A stretch of 64,000 nt of DNA from Salinicoccus roseus. Its GTDB lineage: Bacteria > Bacillota > Bacilli > Staphylococcales > Salinicoccaceae. Below are positions 26,773 through 35,596 of the stretch, piece after piece. The stretch covers positions 1,329,795 to 1,393,794 of the forward strand of contig NZ_RKQJ01000001.1 of NCBI RefSeq assembly GCF_003814515.1, in the 5' to 3' direction. Each line of letters begins with the position of its first letter. Position 1 is the first letter of the stretch. Under the pieces are notes generated by a model that saw nothing but the letters and a program-made list of their open reading frames with translations, searched no databases and was not told the DNA's origin. Position numbers and translations under genes: made by a program.

Positions 26773-27468
26773 CTACTCGCAACCGTCCCTGCCGCAGGAT
26801 GCCCCTGCGTCTCCACTCATGTCGACGAGCGGCTGCTCTTCCTCATAGGCCTTGTTGACCGCTTCAAGAAAAGCCTCTGGAGGCTGTGCACCGGACACAC
26901 CATACTTCCGGTTTATGACAAAGAACGGTACGCCCTGGGCACCCAGCCGTGTGGCTTCATTCTGATCTGAGATGACTGCTTCCTTATAGTCATTTGAGGC
27001 GAGCTTCTGCTCCACCGTCCCACGGTTCATGCCGAGGGTCTCGGCAATGTCTAGGAGCACTTCTGCATCAGCGACATTGCTGCCCTCTGTGAAGTATGCA
27101 TGATACAGATGCTCAAGAGCTTCGCCGTCCTTCCCTTCACCTTCCGCCATCTTGATCAGACGGTGGGCGTCCATCGTATTGGAGGGGATGACCGCATCCA
27201 GATTGAATTCGAGTCCGGCGGCTTCTGCTGCTCCGCTGACCTGCCTGTTCATCTCTTTTGCCTCTTCAAGGCTCTTTCCGTACTTTTTGGCCAGCAGTTC
27301 AGCCATGCTTGCGTCGGGTGCCATCGGTGCCGAAGGGTCGAGGCGGAAGCTTTTATGGATGACGTCCACCTCATCTTTCCCGCTGAACTGCTCAAGTCCC
27401 GCTTCAAAATTACGCTTTCCTATATAGCAGAACGGACATCCGATATCAGACCAGATTTCAATTTCCAT
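26773..27468 (-). CDS. DsbA family oxidoreductase, FrnE-like
   Basis: A 231-residue thioredoxin-fold protein of the DsbA/FrnE (2-hydroxychromene-2-carboxylate isomerase-like) family. Redox motif CPFC lies near the N terminus (residues 10-13) and the cis-Pro loop reads GVPFFVIN. No signal peptide, so it acts in the cytosol. A second Cys pair lies at the C terminus (SCGRDGC). Ribosome binding site GAAGGAGGC. It lies between queE and the preQ1 riboswitch, which begins 13 nt after its stop; a queuosine role is not implied. Confidence 0.9.
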   Translation of the reverse strand: MEIEIWSDIGCPFCYIGKRNFEAGLEQFSGKDEVDVIHKSFRLDPSAPMAPDASMAELLAKKYGKSLEEAKEMNRQVSGAAEAAGLEFNLDAVIPSNTMDAHRLIKMAEGEGKDGEALEHLYHAYFTEGSNVADAEVLLDIAETLGMNRGTVEQKLASNDYKEAVISDQNEATRLGAQGVPFFVINRKYGVSGAQPPEAFLEAVNKAYEEEQPLVDMSGDAGASCGRDGCE

Positions 27469-27535
27469 AATCCTGCCTCCTTCACTGAATAAATCCTATT
27501 CATAGTATAACATTTCAAGGAGCTGTCATCTCCCG

Positions 27536-28252
27536 TCAGACGCCCTGTTTATTGCTCCACAGCAGTGTATGAAGCTGCGGCAGCACTTTCGCATCATTCA
27601 TGCGCGGGTCCGCCATGGCCATGTCGACAAGCCACTCATAGCGTTCCAGCAGTTTGAATGTATGGCCTTCAACATTGTCCCCCAAATAGGGGTTGCCGAC
27701 CTGGAGATAGAAGTCCACATGCGGATATTTCCCATGGACATCCGCTGCATACTCGAAATCCTTTTCATCGAAGACGACGACTTTGAGGTTGTAGTGGGCA
27801 GTACCTTCATCCAGACCGGCCATCACACGTTCCAGCTTTCTGAAGTCGGTATCCATCCCGGAACTTGGCGGTTTGGGGCTGATCGTCACATCATCGATTA
27901 CAGCAAGCCATTCCTGGAACATCGTCCCCTGCGTTTCCACAGCCAGCTTGATGCCGCGCGCCTTCGCCTTCTCCACAAAGTCCTGCATATTTTTCAGCAG
28001 TGCAGGGTTTCCTCCGGATATGGTCACATGATTATAGTTGCCAGGCGCAAGATCATCCAACGCCGCCAATATATCATCGCCATCCATCATACGGATCTTG
28101 TCCTTCTGGCTGCCATCCCATGTGAAGGCGGAATCGCACCAGCTGCAGCTGTAGTCGCAGCCGGCAGTTCTGACGAACATGGTCTTCTGGCCGATGACTG
28201 CACCTTCCCCCTGGAAGGTCGGACCGAAAATCTCTAGTACAGGCACTTTCAT
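27536..28252 (-). CDS. queE: 7-carboxy-7-deazaguanine synthase
   Basis: A 238-residue radical SAM enzyme that contracts 6-carboxy-tetrahydropterin to CDG. The [4Fe-4S] ligands are in CDYSCSWCD, with the ISGGNPALL strand following. Start overlaps the queD stop (TGATG), with AAGGAG upstream. Third gene of queCDE. Full length. Confidence 0.95.
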   Translation of the reverse strand: MKVPVLEIFGPTFQGEGAVIGQKTMFVRTAGCDYSCSWCDSAFTWDGSQKDKIRMMDGDDILAALDDLAPGNYNHVTISGGNPALLKNMQDFVEKAKARGIKLAVETQGTMFQEWLAVIDDVTISPKPPSSGMDTDFRKLERVMAGLDEGTAHYNLKVVVFDEKDFEYAADVHGKYPHVDFYLQVGNPYLGDNVEGHTFKLLERYEWLVDMAMADPRMNDAKVLPQLHTLLWSNKQGV

Positions 28253-28668
28253 CAGTTCCGACGCTCCTTGGGACGATAGATCACGTAGCTTGTCGGCGTC
28301 TCCCTCAGGTAGACCTGCAGGCAGACTGGCCGGTTGTCCAGTCCATCGACAAATTCCGCCACCATATCGTATATCGTCTCCGCCATGGTCTCCGTAGTCG
28401 GCGGGCGTTCCTGGAACCGCTCGTGTTCATTGAGCAGTGTATGGTCGAATGCATCGCTGATCAGGGATTTGAGCGACGAAAAGTTGACCAGGAATCCGAG
28501 GTCGTCAAGTTCATCACCGGCAATCGTGATGTTGACGAAGTAGGTATGACCGTGGACATTGCTGCATTTTCCAGCACGGTCATCAGGTATAAAGTGTGCT
28601 GCGGAGAAGTTCAAATCTTTGTTGAGTTCAAATCTATAATCATGATCGGGCGTTTTATAGCTCATCAT
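28252..28668 (-). CDS. queD: 6-carboxy-5,6,7,8-tetrahydropterin synthase
   Basis: A 138-residue QueD. Zinc His ligands are in SAAHFIP and NVHGHTY; the catalytic Cys is in AGKCSNVHGH and the DH dyad is in AFDHTLLNE. It converts dihydroneopterin triphosphate to the QueE substrate. Several starts are possible (GTG, ATG, ATG within 12 nt); AAAGGAG favours 28668 or 28665. The 5' end lies next to the queC stop, so translation is probably coupled. Confidence 0.93.
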   Translation of the reverse strand: MMSYKTPDHDYRFELNKDLNFSAAHFIPDDRAGKCSNVHGHTYFVNITIAGDELDDLGFLVNFSSLKSLISDAFDHTLLNEHERFQERPPTTETMAETIYDMVAEFVDGLDNRPVCLQVYLRETPTSYVIYRPKERRN

Positions 28669-28670
28669 TG

Positions 28671-29324
28671 TCACTCCTTTTCATTCAGATATGCCTGCAG
28701 TCCATCGTTCCTCAGCCTGCATGCCGGGCATTCGCCACACCCGTCTCCAATGACGCCCTCATAGCACGTCAAAGTTCTGTTCCTTATATAGTCGAGCTGT
28801 CCATATTCATCGGCCAGTGCCCATGTCTGTTTCTTGTCGAGCCACATCAGAGGTGTTTCGATGACAAAGTTCCGGTCCATCGCAAGATTGGCAGTGACAT
28901 TCATCGATTTGACGAAAATATCCCGGCAGTCCGGATAGCCGCTGAAGTCCGTCTCGCACACACCTGTAATGATCGTACCGGCTCCTGTCTGGTAGCCGAG
29001 GGCGGTGGCGAAGGACAGGAAGAGCATGTTTCGCGCTGGTACGAATGTGTTGGGCACGCCCTCATCCTCCGACTGGGTGATGTCCATGCCATGCTCGGTC
29101 AGTGCATTCGGGCTCAGCTGCCCAAGCAGCGACATATCAAGCACATGATGCTTGAGCCCCTGTTCCTCGGCAATGCTTTTTGCCACTTCAATCTCTTTGC
29201 TGTGGCGCTGTCCGTAATCAAATGTCACCAGTTCCACAGTTCTGTAATTTGCCAGAGCATGGAACATGCATGTCGTACTGTCCTGTCCGCCGGAGAAAAC
29301 GACGAGCGCTTTGTTTCTGTCCAT
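28671..29324 (-). CDS. queC: 7-cyano-7-deazaguanine synthase
   Basis: A 217-residue QueC. The PP-loop ATP site reads [10 protein letters not shown] and a C-terminal zinc site reads [10 protein letters not shown] with the upstream Cys in TLTCYEG. It turns CDG into preQ0 with ATP and ammonia. First gene of queC-queD-queE. A TATAAT on the minus strand (29361-29356) may be its -10 box, but no clear -35 is seen. No preQ1 aptamer is visible upstream of this operon. Confidence 0.95.
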   Translation of the reverse strand: MDRNKALVVFSGGQDSTTCMFHALANYRTVELVTFDYGQRHSKEIEVAKSIAEEQGLKHHVLDMSLLGQLSPNALTEHGMDITQSEDEGVPNTFVPARNMLFLSFATALGYQTGAGTIITGVCETDFSGYPDCRDIFVKSMNVTANLAMDRNFVIETPLMWLDKKQTWALADEYGQLDYIRNRTLTCYEGVIGDGCGECPACRLRNDGLQAYLNEKE

Positions 29325-29503
29325 TCTTCATCTACCTCTCATCATTCGATATCCAATTATATGATTTTACCAATTTTTAAGGTGAATTTCCACTCTCCAA
29401 ACCTTTTATTCCTCATCCTTCAGGCTGAAAGTTGTGTTTATCATTATACTTTTTAGGCTATGAAACTATATCTCGATTTAAAGAAGAACAGGAGAGATTG
29501 ATA

Positions 29504-31216
29504 ATGGCAAACCTGGAAGAGATTTTTAAAGCGCAGGAAAAATATTATGATACAGGCAATCAGATAAAAGGCGACACCGGCAAGTACGGGATGGTCGCAA
29601 GTGCCATCAAGGAGGCCACCCATGCCGGCAACCAGATGCTTGATCAGGGCGGCAATGCATTCGATGCACTCATTGCAGTGCAGCTCTCACTGGCAGTTGT
29701 TGAAGGTATGAATACCGGCATCGGCGCAGGCGGTTTCATCGTGTGCCACGAAGAGGAGAAGAATGAAACCAAAGTCATCAACGCACATTCGCGGGCGCCG
29801 GCGGAACTGGAACCGGAATGTTTCGTATATGACAACGGCGAAGTGATTCCATTCGACAAACGTTCTACCCATGGCAGTTCGGTTGGTGTGCCGGGCATAA
29901 TGAAGGGGCTCAAGCATCTGCATGAAAATTATGCCACCCTGCCCCTTGAAACATTGATTGCGCCTGCAATCGAACTTGCCGAATCTGATTTCCGTGTGAA
30001 CTCTTTATGGGAACGTACACTCCACCTTTTCGATCATCGCCTCGGGGAAGAGGCACGCAAGAAATTCATGCCGGATGGCAAGCCGCTCAGGGAAGGCGAC
30101 ACCATCGTCCAGCCTGAACTTGCGAAAACTTTGAAGATCATCAGGGACGAAGGTTTCGATTCCGTATATGAAGGGGAGATTGCAGATGCCATCGTAGAAG
30201 CCGTCCAAGACCAGGGCGGAGTCATGACCCACCAGGATCTCATCAACTACCATGTCAAAATTGAAGAACCATTATGGAGCCGCTACAGAGGTTACGACAT
30301 TGCGACACCTGCGCCACCAAGCGGCGGCGGCATCGCAGTGGCCCAGCAGTTGAAAATACTTGAAAATCTCGACATTTCACAATATGATCCGCATTCCGTT
30401 GAAAAATACCATCTGCTTGCACAGACGATGCAGCTTGCACTCGCGGATAAGAATACGCATATCGGTGATGCAGACTTCCACGAACTCCCGATGGATGGCC
30501 TGATGGATGAGGAGTATATAACAGAACGCATTCAGCTGATCTCCGAAGAAAACAACGCCAGAACTTATGAAGCGGGAGACCCTTGGAAATATCAGCCAGG
30601 CAGGGACGGTACGATTGAAACCGACAGATATGCAGGCAACGAAGGCATGGAGACGACCCATTTCACTGCAGTGGACCAATGGGGCAATGTCGCTTCCTGC
30701 ACATCTTCCATAGAACGGATCTATGGCTCAGGCATCATGGTGCCCGGCTACGGGTTCATCATGAACAACGACCTTACAGACTTCGAAGCTGAGCCGGGAC
30801 AGGTCAATGAACCGAACGGCCATAAGTATCCGACAAGCTCCAAATGTCCAACGATACTGTTCCACGAAGGGAAGCCGTTCTTCACACTCGGCTCCCCTGG
30901 CGCGCAGACCATCGTCGCCTCCGTCGCCCAGACGATCATCAACATCATAGACTACAACATGTCGCTCGATGAAGCGATCAGGGATCCGAGGATCTATGTG
31001 ACCCGTGACCTCGAAACACAGTGGGAGGACGGCCTCGAAAAAGAGGTTCTTGAATCACTCAAGAAGCTCGGCTACTCTTTCGACCAGTCGTTCAGGGAGC
31101 AGACTGCGGACACCCGCCTCGGCGATGTACAGGCGATCATGATCGACCAGACGAACGGCCATAAGCTCTATGGTGCAGCCGACTCGCCGCGCCCGGGCGG
31201 TGCAGAAGGCCTGTAG
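29504..31216 (+). CDS. ggt: Gamma-glutamyltransferase
   Basis: A 570-residue gamma-glutamyltranspeptidase, an N-terminal-nucleophile enzyme that self-cleaves before Thr384 (ETTHFTAVD) to give large and small subunits and attacks glutathione or other gamma-glutamyl compounds. The substrate motif and the Gly-Gly-rich PPSGGG segment are present. The ATG at 29504 has AGGAGAG; longer frames upstream do not add a signal peptide. No secretion signal is visible, so a cytosolic role such as breaking down imported glutathione is inferred. Single gene with a long hairpin downstream. Confidence 0.93.
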   Translation: MANLEEIFKAQEKYYDTGNQIKGDTGKYGMVASAIKEATHAGNQMLDQGGNAFDALIAVQLSLAVVEGMNTGIGAGGFIVCHEEEKNETKVINAHSRAPAELEPECFVYDNGEVIPFDKRSTHGSSVGVPGIMKGLKHLHENYATLPLETLIAPAIELAESDFRVNSLWERTLHLFDHRLGEEARKKFMPDGKPLREGDTIVQPELAKTLKIIRDEGFDSVYEGEIADAIVEAVQDQGGVMTHQDLINYHVKIEEPLWSRYRGYDIATPAPPSGGGIAVAQQLKILENLDISQYDPHSVEKYHLLAQTMQLALADKNTHIGDADFHELPMDGLMDEEYITERIQLISEENNARTYEAGDPWKYQPGRDGTIETDRYAGNEGMETTHFTAVDQWGNVASCTSSIERIYGSGIMVPGYGFIMNNDLTDFEAEPGQVNEPNGHKYPTSSKCPTILFHEGKPFFTLGSPGAQTIVASVAQTIINIIDYNMSLDEAIRDPRIYVTRDLETQWEDGLEKEVLESLKKLGYSFDQSFREQTADTRLGDVQAIMIDQTNGHKLYGAADSPRPGGAEGL

Positions 31217-31245
31217 CAATGAATTGAATAATTATTGACAGGTGT

Positions 31246-31307
31246 AAAAAGTCCTTTCAAATGCATTGTTTAATTGATATAATAAACAATTGCATGAAAG
31301 GACTTTT
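31246..31307. terminator. Long hairpin after ggt, probable terminator
   Basis: The arms AAAAAGTCCTTTCA and TGAAAGGACTTTT are extended by a second paired tract (TGCATTGTTTA with TAAACAATTGCA, imperfect). The whole element is about 62 nt with a small AT-rich loop that itself contains TATAAT. A- and T-rich flanks fit termination; an additional promoter or operator role cannot be excluded. Confidence 0.6.
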
Positions 31308-31363
31308 ATTCCATGCAACTATCAGGTATATCCTGCAAATATAATTGATAGGTGGAAAAGACA

Positions 31364-32320
31364 ATGAAATATCAAGTTTTACTCTATTACTACTACACAG
31401 ACATTGAAGATCCCGAGGGATTCTCATCGGAGCACCTTGAGCTGTGCAAAAGCATGAACCTCAAAGGGCGCATCCTGGTCGCGAACGAAGGTATAAACGG
31501 CACCGTATCCGGCACCGTGGAAGATACCGAAAAGTATATGGAATACATGAAGAATCATCCACTTTTCGATGGCATCGTGTTCAAGATCGATCCGTCTGAA
31601 GGCCACACCTTCAAGAAGATGCATGTACGTCCCCGTCCTGAGCTCGTCAACCTCAGCCTTGAGGATGACATCAATCCCCGTGAAATGACGGGTGAATACC
31701 TCGAACCAAAGGATTTCTATGCGCAGATGCAAGACGAAAATACGATTGTCCTCGATGCAAGGAACACTTATGAGTATGATGTCGGCCATTTCCGTGGCGC
31801 CATCCGTCCGGATGTGGAGACATTCCGGGAACTTCCGGAATGGGTGAGGGAGAACCGCGATATGCTCGAAGGCAAACGCATCCTGACATACTGCACCGGC
31901 GGCATACGCTGCGAGAAGTTTTCAGGCTGGCTCAAGCGTGAAGGATTTGAAGATGTCGGACAGCTCCATGGCGGCATCGCAACATACGGCAAAGACCCTG
32001 AAGTCAAAGGGCAGAACTGGGATGGCATGATGTATGTCTTCGATGAAAGGTTGACCGTACCCGTAAATCAGGTGGAACACAATGTCGTCGGCAGAGATCA
32101 TTTCAACGGCACACCATGCGAACGCTACATCAACTGTGCAAATCCGGAATGCAACGACCAGATCCTCGCTTCGGAAGAAAATGAAGCGAAGCACCTTGGC
32201 GGCTGCTCGCTGGAATGTACAAAGCACCCCAGAAACAGATATGTCATTGAAAATGATCTGTCGGCAGAAGAAGTGGATGCACAGATAAAAGTGCTCGAAG
32301 AAGAAGCATACGCTAAATAA
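31364..32320 (+). CDS. trhO: tRNA uridine-34 hydroxylase, TrhO (YceA/YbfQ)
   Basis: A 318-residue rhodanese-domain protein. TrhO hydroxylates U34 of certain tRNAs to ho5U, using oxygen. An N-terminal domain (1-100) is followed by the rhodanese domain with active loop [10 protein letters not shown], and a C-terminal Cys-rich segment ([13 protein letters not shown]) that may bind zinc. The start ATG 31364 follows AGGTGG; a GTG four codons upstream is in frame but overlaps that site. Single gene with a strong terminator. Confidence 0.93.
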   Translation: MKYQVLLYYYYTDIEDPEGFSSEHLELCKSMNLKGRILVANEGINGTVSGTVEDTEKYMEYMKNHPLFDGIVFKIDPSEGHTFKKMHVRPRPELVNLSLEDDINPREMTGEYLEPKDFYAQMQDENTIVLDARNTYEYDVGHFRGAIRPDVETFRELPEWVRENRDMLEGKRILTYCTGGIRCEKFSGWLKREGFEDVGQLHGGIATYGKDPEVKGQNWDGMMYVFDERLTVPVNQVEHNVVGRDHFNGTPCERYINCANPECNDQILASEENEAKHLGGCSLECTKHPRNRYVIENDLSAEEVDAQIKVLEEEAYAK

Positions 32321-32321
32321 A

Positions 32322-32364
32322 AGAGGACCCCTCATCCAATCTATGTTGGATGAGGGGTCTTTTC
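32322..32364. terminator. Bidirectional terminator, trhO / oxidoreductase
   Basis: Stem GACCCCTCATCCAA / TTGGATGAGGGGTC with short loop and T run, between convergent genes. Confidence 0.9.
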
Positions 32365-32365
32365 A

Positions 32366-33352
32366 TCAGAATTTGACGATGACGCGGCCACGGACCCGCC
32401 CTTTAAGGATATCCCGCAAAGTACCCGGGAGCTCCTCGAGTGATACTTCATGGGAGATATGCGTTTCCAGGGCAGAAGGTTTCAGTTCGCCAGCGAGGCT
32501 CTCCCAGACCTTTTTTCTCGGCTCCATCGGATATTTGACGGAATCGATCCCGAGCCAGTTTATTGCCCGGGAAATGAATGGAAGGACGGTGGTCTCCACT
32601 TCTATGCCGCCAGCGAGTCCGCACGTGGCGACTGAACCACCATAATCGAGGCTGCTCAATATATACTGCAGTGTCTTGCCGCCAACCGGGTCGATGGCTG
32701 CCTGCCATTGCCGCTTCCGGGTGGACTTCCCGTCGGTGTCGGTCACTTCATCCCGGTGGATGACTTTGGCTGCCCCGAGGGATTTCAGATATTCAGCCTC
32801 TTCTGTCCGACCTGTGCTTGCCACGACCTCATATCCCTTATCCGCGAGCATATTGATGGCAAGACTGCCGACCCCGCCGCTTGCGCCGTCGACGAGCACC
32901 TTTCCACTCCCGGGCTCAAGTCCATTCTCCTCAAGCCTCTTTACACACAGTGCGGCCGTGAAACCTGCGGTGCCGAGTTCCATCGATTCCTTGAGCGTCA
33001 GTCCTTCAGGCAGGGGGACGACCCATTCCGCAGGAATCCTGGCGACTTCACTGAAACCGCCGCTGTGCCGCGTACCGATATAGTAGCTGGTGGCGATCAC
33101 TTCGTCCCCTTCCTGAAAACGTTCATCTTCAGATGAAATCACCGTACCTGCAAGGTCGATTCCCGGTACAAGCGGGAACGTCTCGGCAATGCTGCCCGTC
33201 ACTGCGACCATGCCATCCTTATAGTTCACACTTGAATATGCAACTTTGATCGTCACTTCCCCTTCAGACAGATCCTCCATGCCGATCTCCTTGATATCCA
33301 TCGTTGTACCCTCATCCGCCTTGTCTATGACCAATGCCTTGAATCGTTCCAT
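32366..33352 (-). CDS. Quinone oxidoreductase, YhdH/YhfP family
   Basis: A 328-residue zinc-free medium-chain dehydrogenase/reductase of the YhdH/YhfP (acrylyl-CoA or quinone reductase-like) group. The NADPH motif GASGGVGS is intact, and the family signature VAYSSVNYKDGM lies near the N terminus. The ATG at 33352 follows GAGGAGG; the 31-codon upstream extension has no site. Monocistronic. Confidence 0.9.
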   Translation of the reverse strand: MERFKALVIDKADEGTTMDIKEIGMEDLSEGEVTIKVAYSSVNYKDGMVAVTGSIAETFPLVPGIDLAGTVISSEDERFQEGDEVIATSYYIGTRHSGGFSEVARIPAEWVVPLPEGLTLKESMELGTAGFTAALCVKRLEENGLEPGSGKVLVDGASGGVGSLAINMLADKGYEVVASTGRTEEAEYLKSLGAAKVIHRDEVTDTDGKSTRKRQWQAAIDPVGGKTLQYILSSLDYGGSVATCGLAGGIEVETTVLPFISRAINWLGIDSVKYPMEPRKKVWESLAGELKPSALETHISHEVSLEELPGTLRDILKGRVRGRVIVKF

Positions 33353-33437
33353 ATGTAGCCTCCTCATAAAATGATGAATCTTCAATATTTCACTATACCC
33401 ATTTATGGAAAATTTATGTGTGCAGTCCGTAAAAGTA

Positions 33438-33468
33438 GAAGCCACACTTCAAAGAGGGGTGGCTTCAA
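33438..33468 (-). terminator. Possible terminator of the BASS transporter
   Basis: GAAGCCAC / GTGGCTTC inverted repeat overlaps the stop codon at 33465-33467. The T tract after it is weak, so the call is tentative. Confidence 0.45.
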
Positions 33469-34409
33469 CCATTTCTGTATGTCTGATAGCGTATCATTCC
33501 CCTGCTTGCGAAGGAGGCAATGAGCTGCTGGAACAGCATGCAGAAGACGACGGGCATCGCAACTTTTGGCGGGAAATAGGCAGTCGCGATGACCACCCCT
33601 ACCGAAATGTTCCTCATTCCCACATTATAGGTGAAGGTCGTAACGATGGACGGCTCCTCGAGCAGATAGTGTCCGGTAACCAGTGCAAAGGCATATGCAG
33701 ATAAAGTAATGAACAGGACAAGGAGCAGTATGCCGATGATTTCCCAGGAAAAGTTCTGCAGGTATGGTGCGATGACACTTCCGTTGATCATGATGATGAG
33801 CAGCAGGCTGATTTTCGAAAAAGGCGCCAGCCGCCTTCCCAATGTGTCCTTCACCCTGCCTTGTGTCACTTCGTTCATCAGGATGCCGGCCAGGGTCGGC
33901 AATACGATCATCCACAGCAATCCCATGATCAGGGCCCCGGAATCGATGGTAACGGCTGTGCCTGCAACTGCTACAAGTATGAGCGGCAGTATCAGCGGGG
34001 CGAGCAGCGTATCGAGGAGGACGATGGAGAGCGCAAGCGGCAGATTGCCCCGGGTGATCGTCACCCATATGATTGAAGTCACACCGGTGGGCACTGCCAC
34101 CGCCAGTGTGAAACCGATGGTCAGAAGCGCATCATCCAGCAGGACCGTCGCCAGCACATAGCCCCACACCGGCATCAGGATATGCAGGAACAGTATGCTC
34201 AGCAGTATCGTCCCCGGATATTTGACGACCATCCTGAAATCCTTGAAATCCATGCCAAGTGCCCCTGTGAAGGTCATGAAGGCAAAGAACCAGGGAATCA
34301 GGAAGAGGAAGTGCGTCCCCATTTCACCAAGCAGCACACCGATGATCAGACTGAGTGGTGTGAGGAGCGCAATCCATTTTTGAATGAAAGCATTGAAACG
34401 CGTCAGCAC
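33465..34409 (-). CDS. Bile acid:sodium symporter (BASS/SBF) family transporter, YocS-like
   Basis: A 314-residue membrane protein with nine or ten predicted helices. The family segments GALGMDFKDF, PTGVTSIIWVT and VGMRNISVGVV are visible (the latter two are the discontinuous-helix regions). Characterised relatives carry organic anions such as pantoate or bile acids with Na+; the substrate here is unknown. No strong ribosome binding site (GAAAAGAAGGGG) spacing problem. Single gene. Confidence 0.85.
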   Translation of the reverse strand: MLTRFNAFIQKWIALLTPLSLIIGVLLGEMGTHFLFLIPWFFAFMTFTGALGMDFKDFRMVVKYPGTILLSILFLHILMPVWGYVLATVLLDDALLTIGFTLAVAVPTGVTSIIWVTITRGNLPLALSIVLLDTLLAPLILPLILVAVAGTAVTIDSGALIMGLLWMIVLPTLAGILMNEVTQGRVKDTLGRRLAPFSKISLLLIIMINGSVIAPYLQNFSWEIIGILLLVLFITLSAYAFALVTGHYLLEEPSIVTTFTYNVGMRNISVGVVIATAYFPPKVAMPVVFCMLFQQLIASFASRGMIRYQTYRNG

Positions 34410-34478
34410 CGTATCCCCTTCTTTTCAATTTTATATATACTCTACCATAACGGCCATGCGCCGGTAAGGTATGCCAAT

Positions 34479-34528
34479 AAAAAGCTCAGTATCAATCCAC
34501 TTTAGTAGGTTGATACTGAGCTTTTTAA
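34479..34528 (-). terminator. Terminator of the O-methyltransferase gene
   Basis: Stem AAAAAGCTCAGTATCAA / TTGATACTGAGCTTTTT with a 14-nt loop, downstream of the stop at 34545. Confidence 0.9.
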
Positions 34529-34544
34529 TTTGTATACTCTTCGG

Positions 34545-35183
34545 TTAATCCAATACTGCCATGACGAACCCGTCATGTCCTCTGCTGCCTACCGTCTGAA
34601 CTGCCGTTGCATCTACACGGGGATGCTCTGTAAGTATCTGCAGGAAACGCTGCATTTTAGGGCATTTCGCCTCTTCTTCTTCAAACGATTCCATGATCTT
34701 ACGTTCCGTTACGATGACCGAGCCGCTCTTGGCCATGTTGATTGCCGCTTCAAGGTAGTCCGGATAATGCTGCTGATTTGCATTGATATAGATGAAATCA
34801 AAGCGTGGATATCCTCTCTCAAGCAATTTCGGCAATGTATTTTCCGCCGGCGCCTCGATGACTTCAACCTTGTCATCCAGTTCAGCAGCCATAATGTGCT
34901 CGAACGCTGTTTTTGCATATTCAGGGTTGGACTCGATGGTGGCCATCCTGCCATCTTCCGGCAGTGCCTTACCCAGCCATAATGTACTGTAGCCACTCAA
35001 TGTGCCTATTTCCAACACCGTTTTTGCACCTTTGATTCTCGCCAATAACTGAAGAAACTTTCCTTGACCACTCGTCGCTTCGGTTCTTTCTTCTTCGTTT
35101 TCGAGAATTCCCGTAATTACCTCATCATCAGCATTCAGCTGGGAAGTAAAGTACGCGTCCACATCATTCCAAAGTTTGGACAT
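34545..35183 (-). CDS. Class I SAM O-methyltransferase, caffeoyl-CoA/YrrM type
   Basis: A 212-residue methyltransferase_3 family protein. The SAM motif reads LEIGTLSGYSTLWL, the acidic post-I loop MATIESNPEYA, and the metal-binding region FIYINANQQHYPDYL. Bacterial members methylate catechol-type substrates; the real one is unknown. The preferred ATG (35183) has GGAGG 13 nt upstream, longer than usual; a GTG start 11 codons earlier is possible but would place the GGAGG inside the gene. Confidence 0.88.
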   Translation of the reverse strand: MSKLWNDVDAYFTSQLNADDEVITGILENEEERTEATSGQGKFLQLLARIKGAKTVLEIGTLSGYSTLWLGKALPEDGRMATIESNPEYAKTAFEHIMAAELDDKVEVIEAPAENTLPKLLERGYPRFDFIYINANQQHYPDYLEAAINMAKSGSVIVTERKIMESFEEEEAKCPKMQRFLQILTEHPRVDATAVQTVGSRGHDGFVMAVLD

Positions 35184-35307
35184 GTTAAATAGTTCGCCTC
35201 CGTATTTTGTATACACTTATTTATAGTACATTTCAATATTTTCCGAATATTTAAGAAATATACTATAGTTTTGCATACTACACTAAAGGCGTATGAATTG
35301 CAAATGC

Positions 35308-35469
35308 TCATTTGTATTTTTTCACTATTTTTTTGACCCGGCTGTCGGATCCATATTTGCTGCTGACCATCCTGCGCGCTTCTATATGGGAACGCGCCTT
35401 TGCCTCCTTCGTATACAGCGCACCATCTTTTTCGAATGTCACAATGAAGCATTCCGTGCCACATCTCAT
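35308..35469 (-). CDS. Small 53-residue conserved-looking protein, unknown function
   Basis: A short open frame with ATG at 35469 preceded by AAAGGAG at 7 to 10 nt. The peptide begins MRCGTECFIVTFEKDGALYT and ends with a basic Lys-rich tail (VKKIVKKYK). The first half reads like two beta strands (FIVTFEKDGALYTKEA) and the middle like a helix with ARSHIEARRMV. No family recognised. Codon use and site quality favour a real gene. The gap 35184-35596 contains nothing else clear. Confidence 0.6.
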   Translation of the reverse strand: MRCGTECFIVTFEKDGALYTKEAKARSHIEARRMVSSKYGSDSRVKKIVKKYK

Positions 35470-35596
35470 ATGCTCCGCTCCTTTTTCTGGAAATCTTCAA
35501 GACTTAATTCTTGTATAATCGCTTCATCCATAATAATATATTCAGATGCACTTATGCACCAAACATTCAAATCCAATACATACAGGAGATCTATAT

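Noticed and set aside
29325..29440. A possible second preQ1 aptamer upstream of queC
   Set aside because: No AGC.ACnCCC core or A-rich tail; only a TATAAT box is seen.
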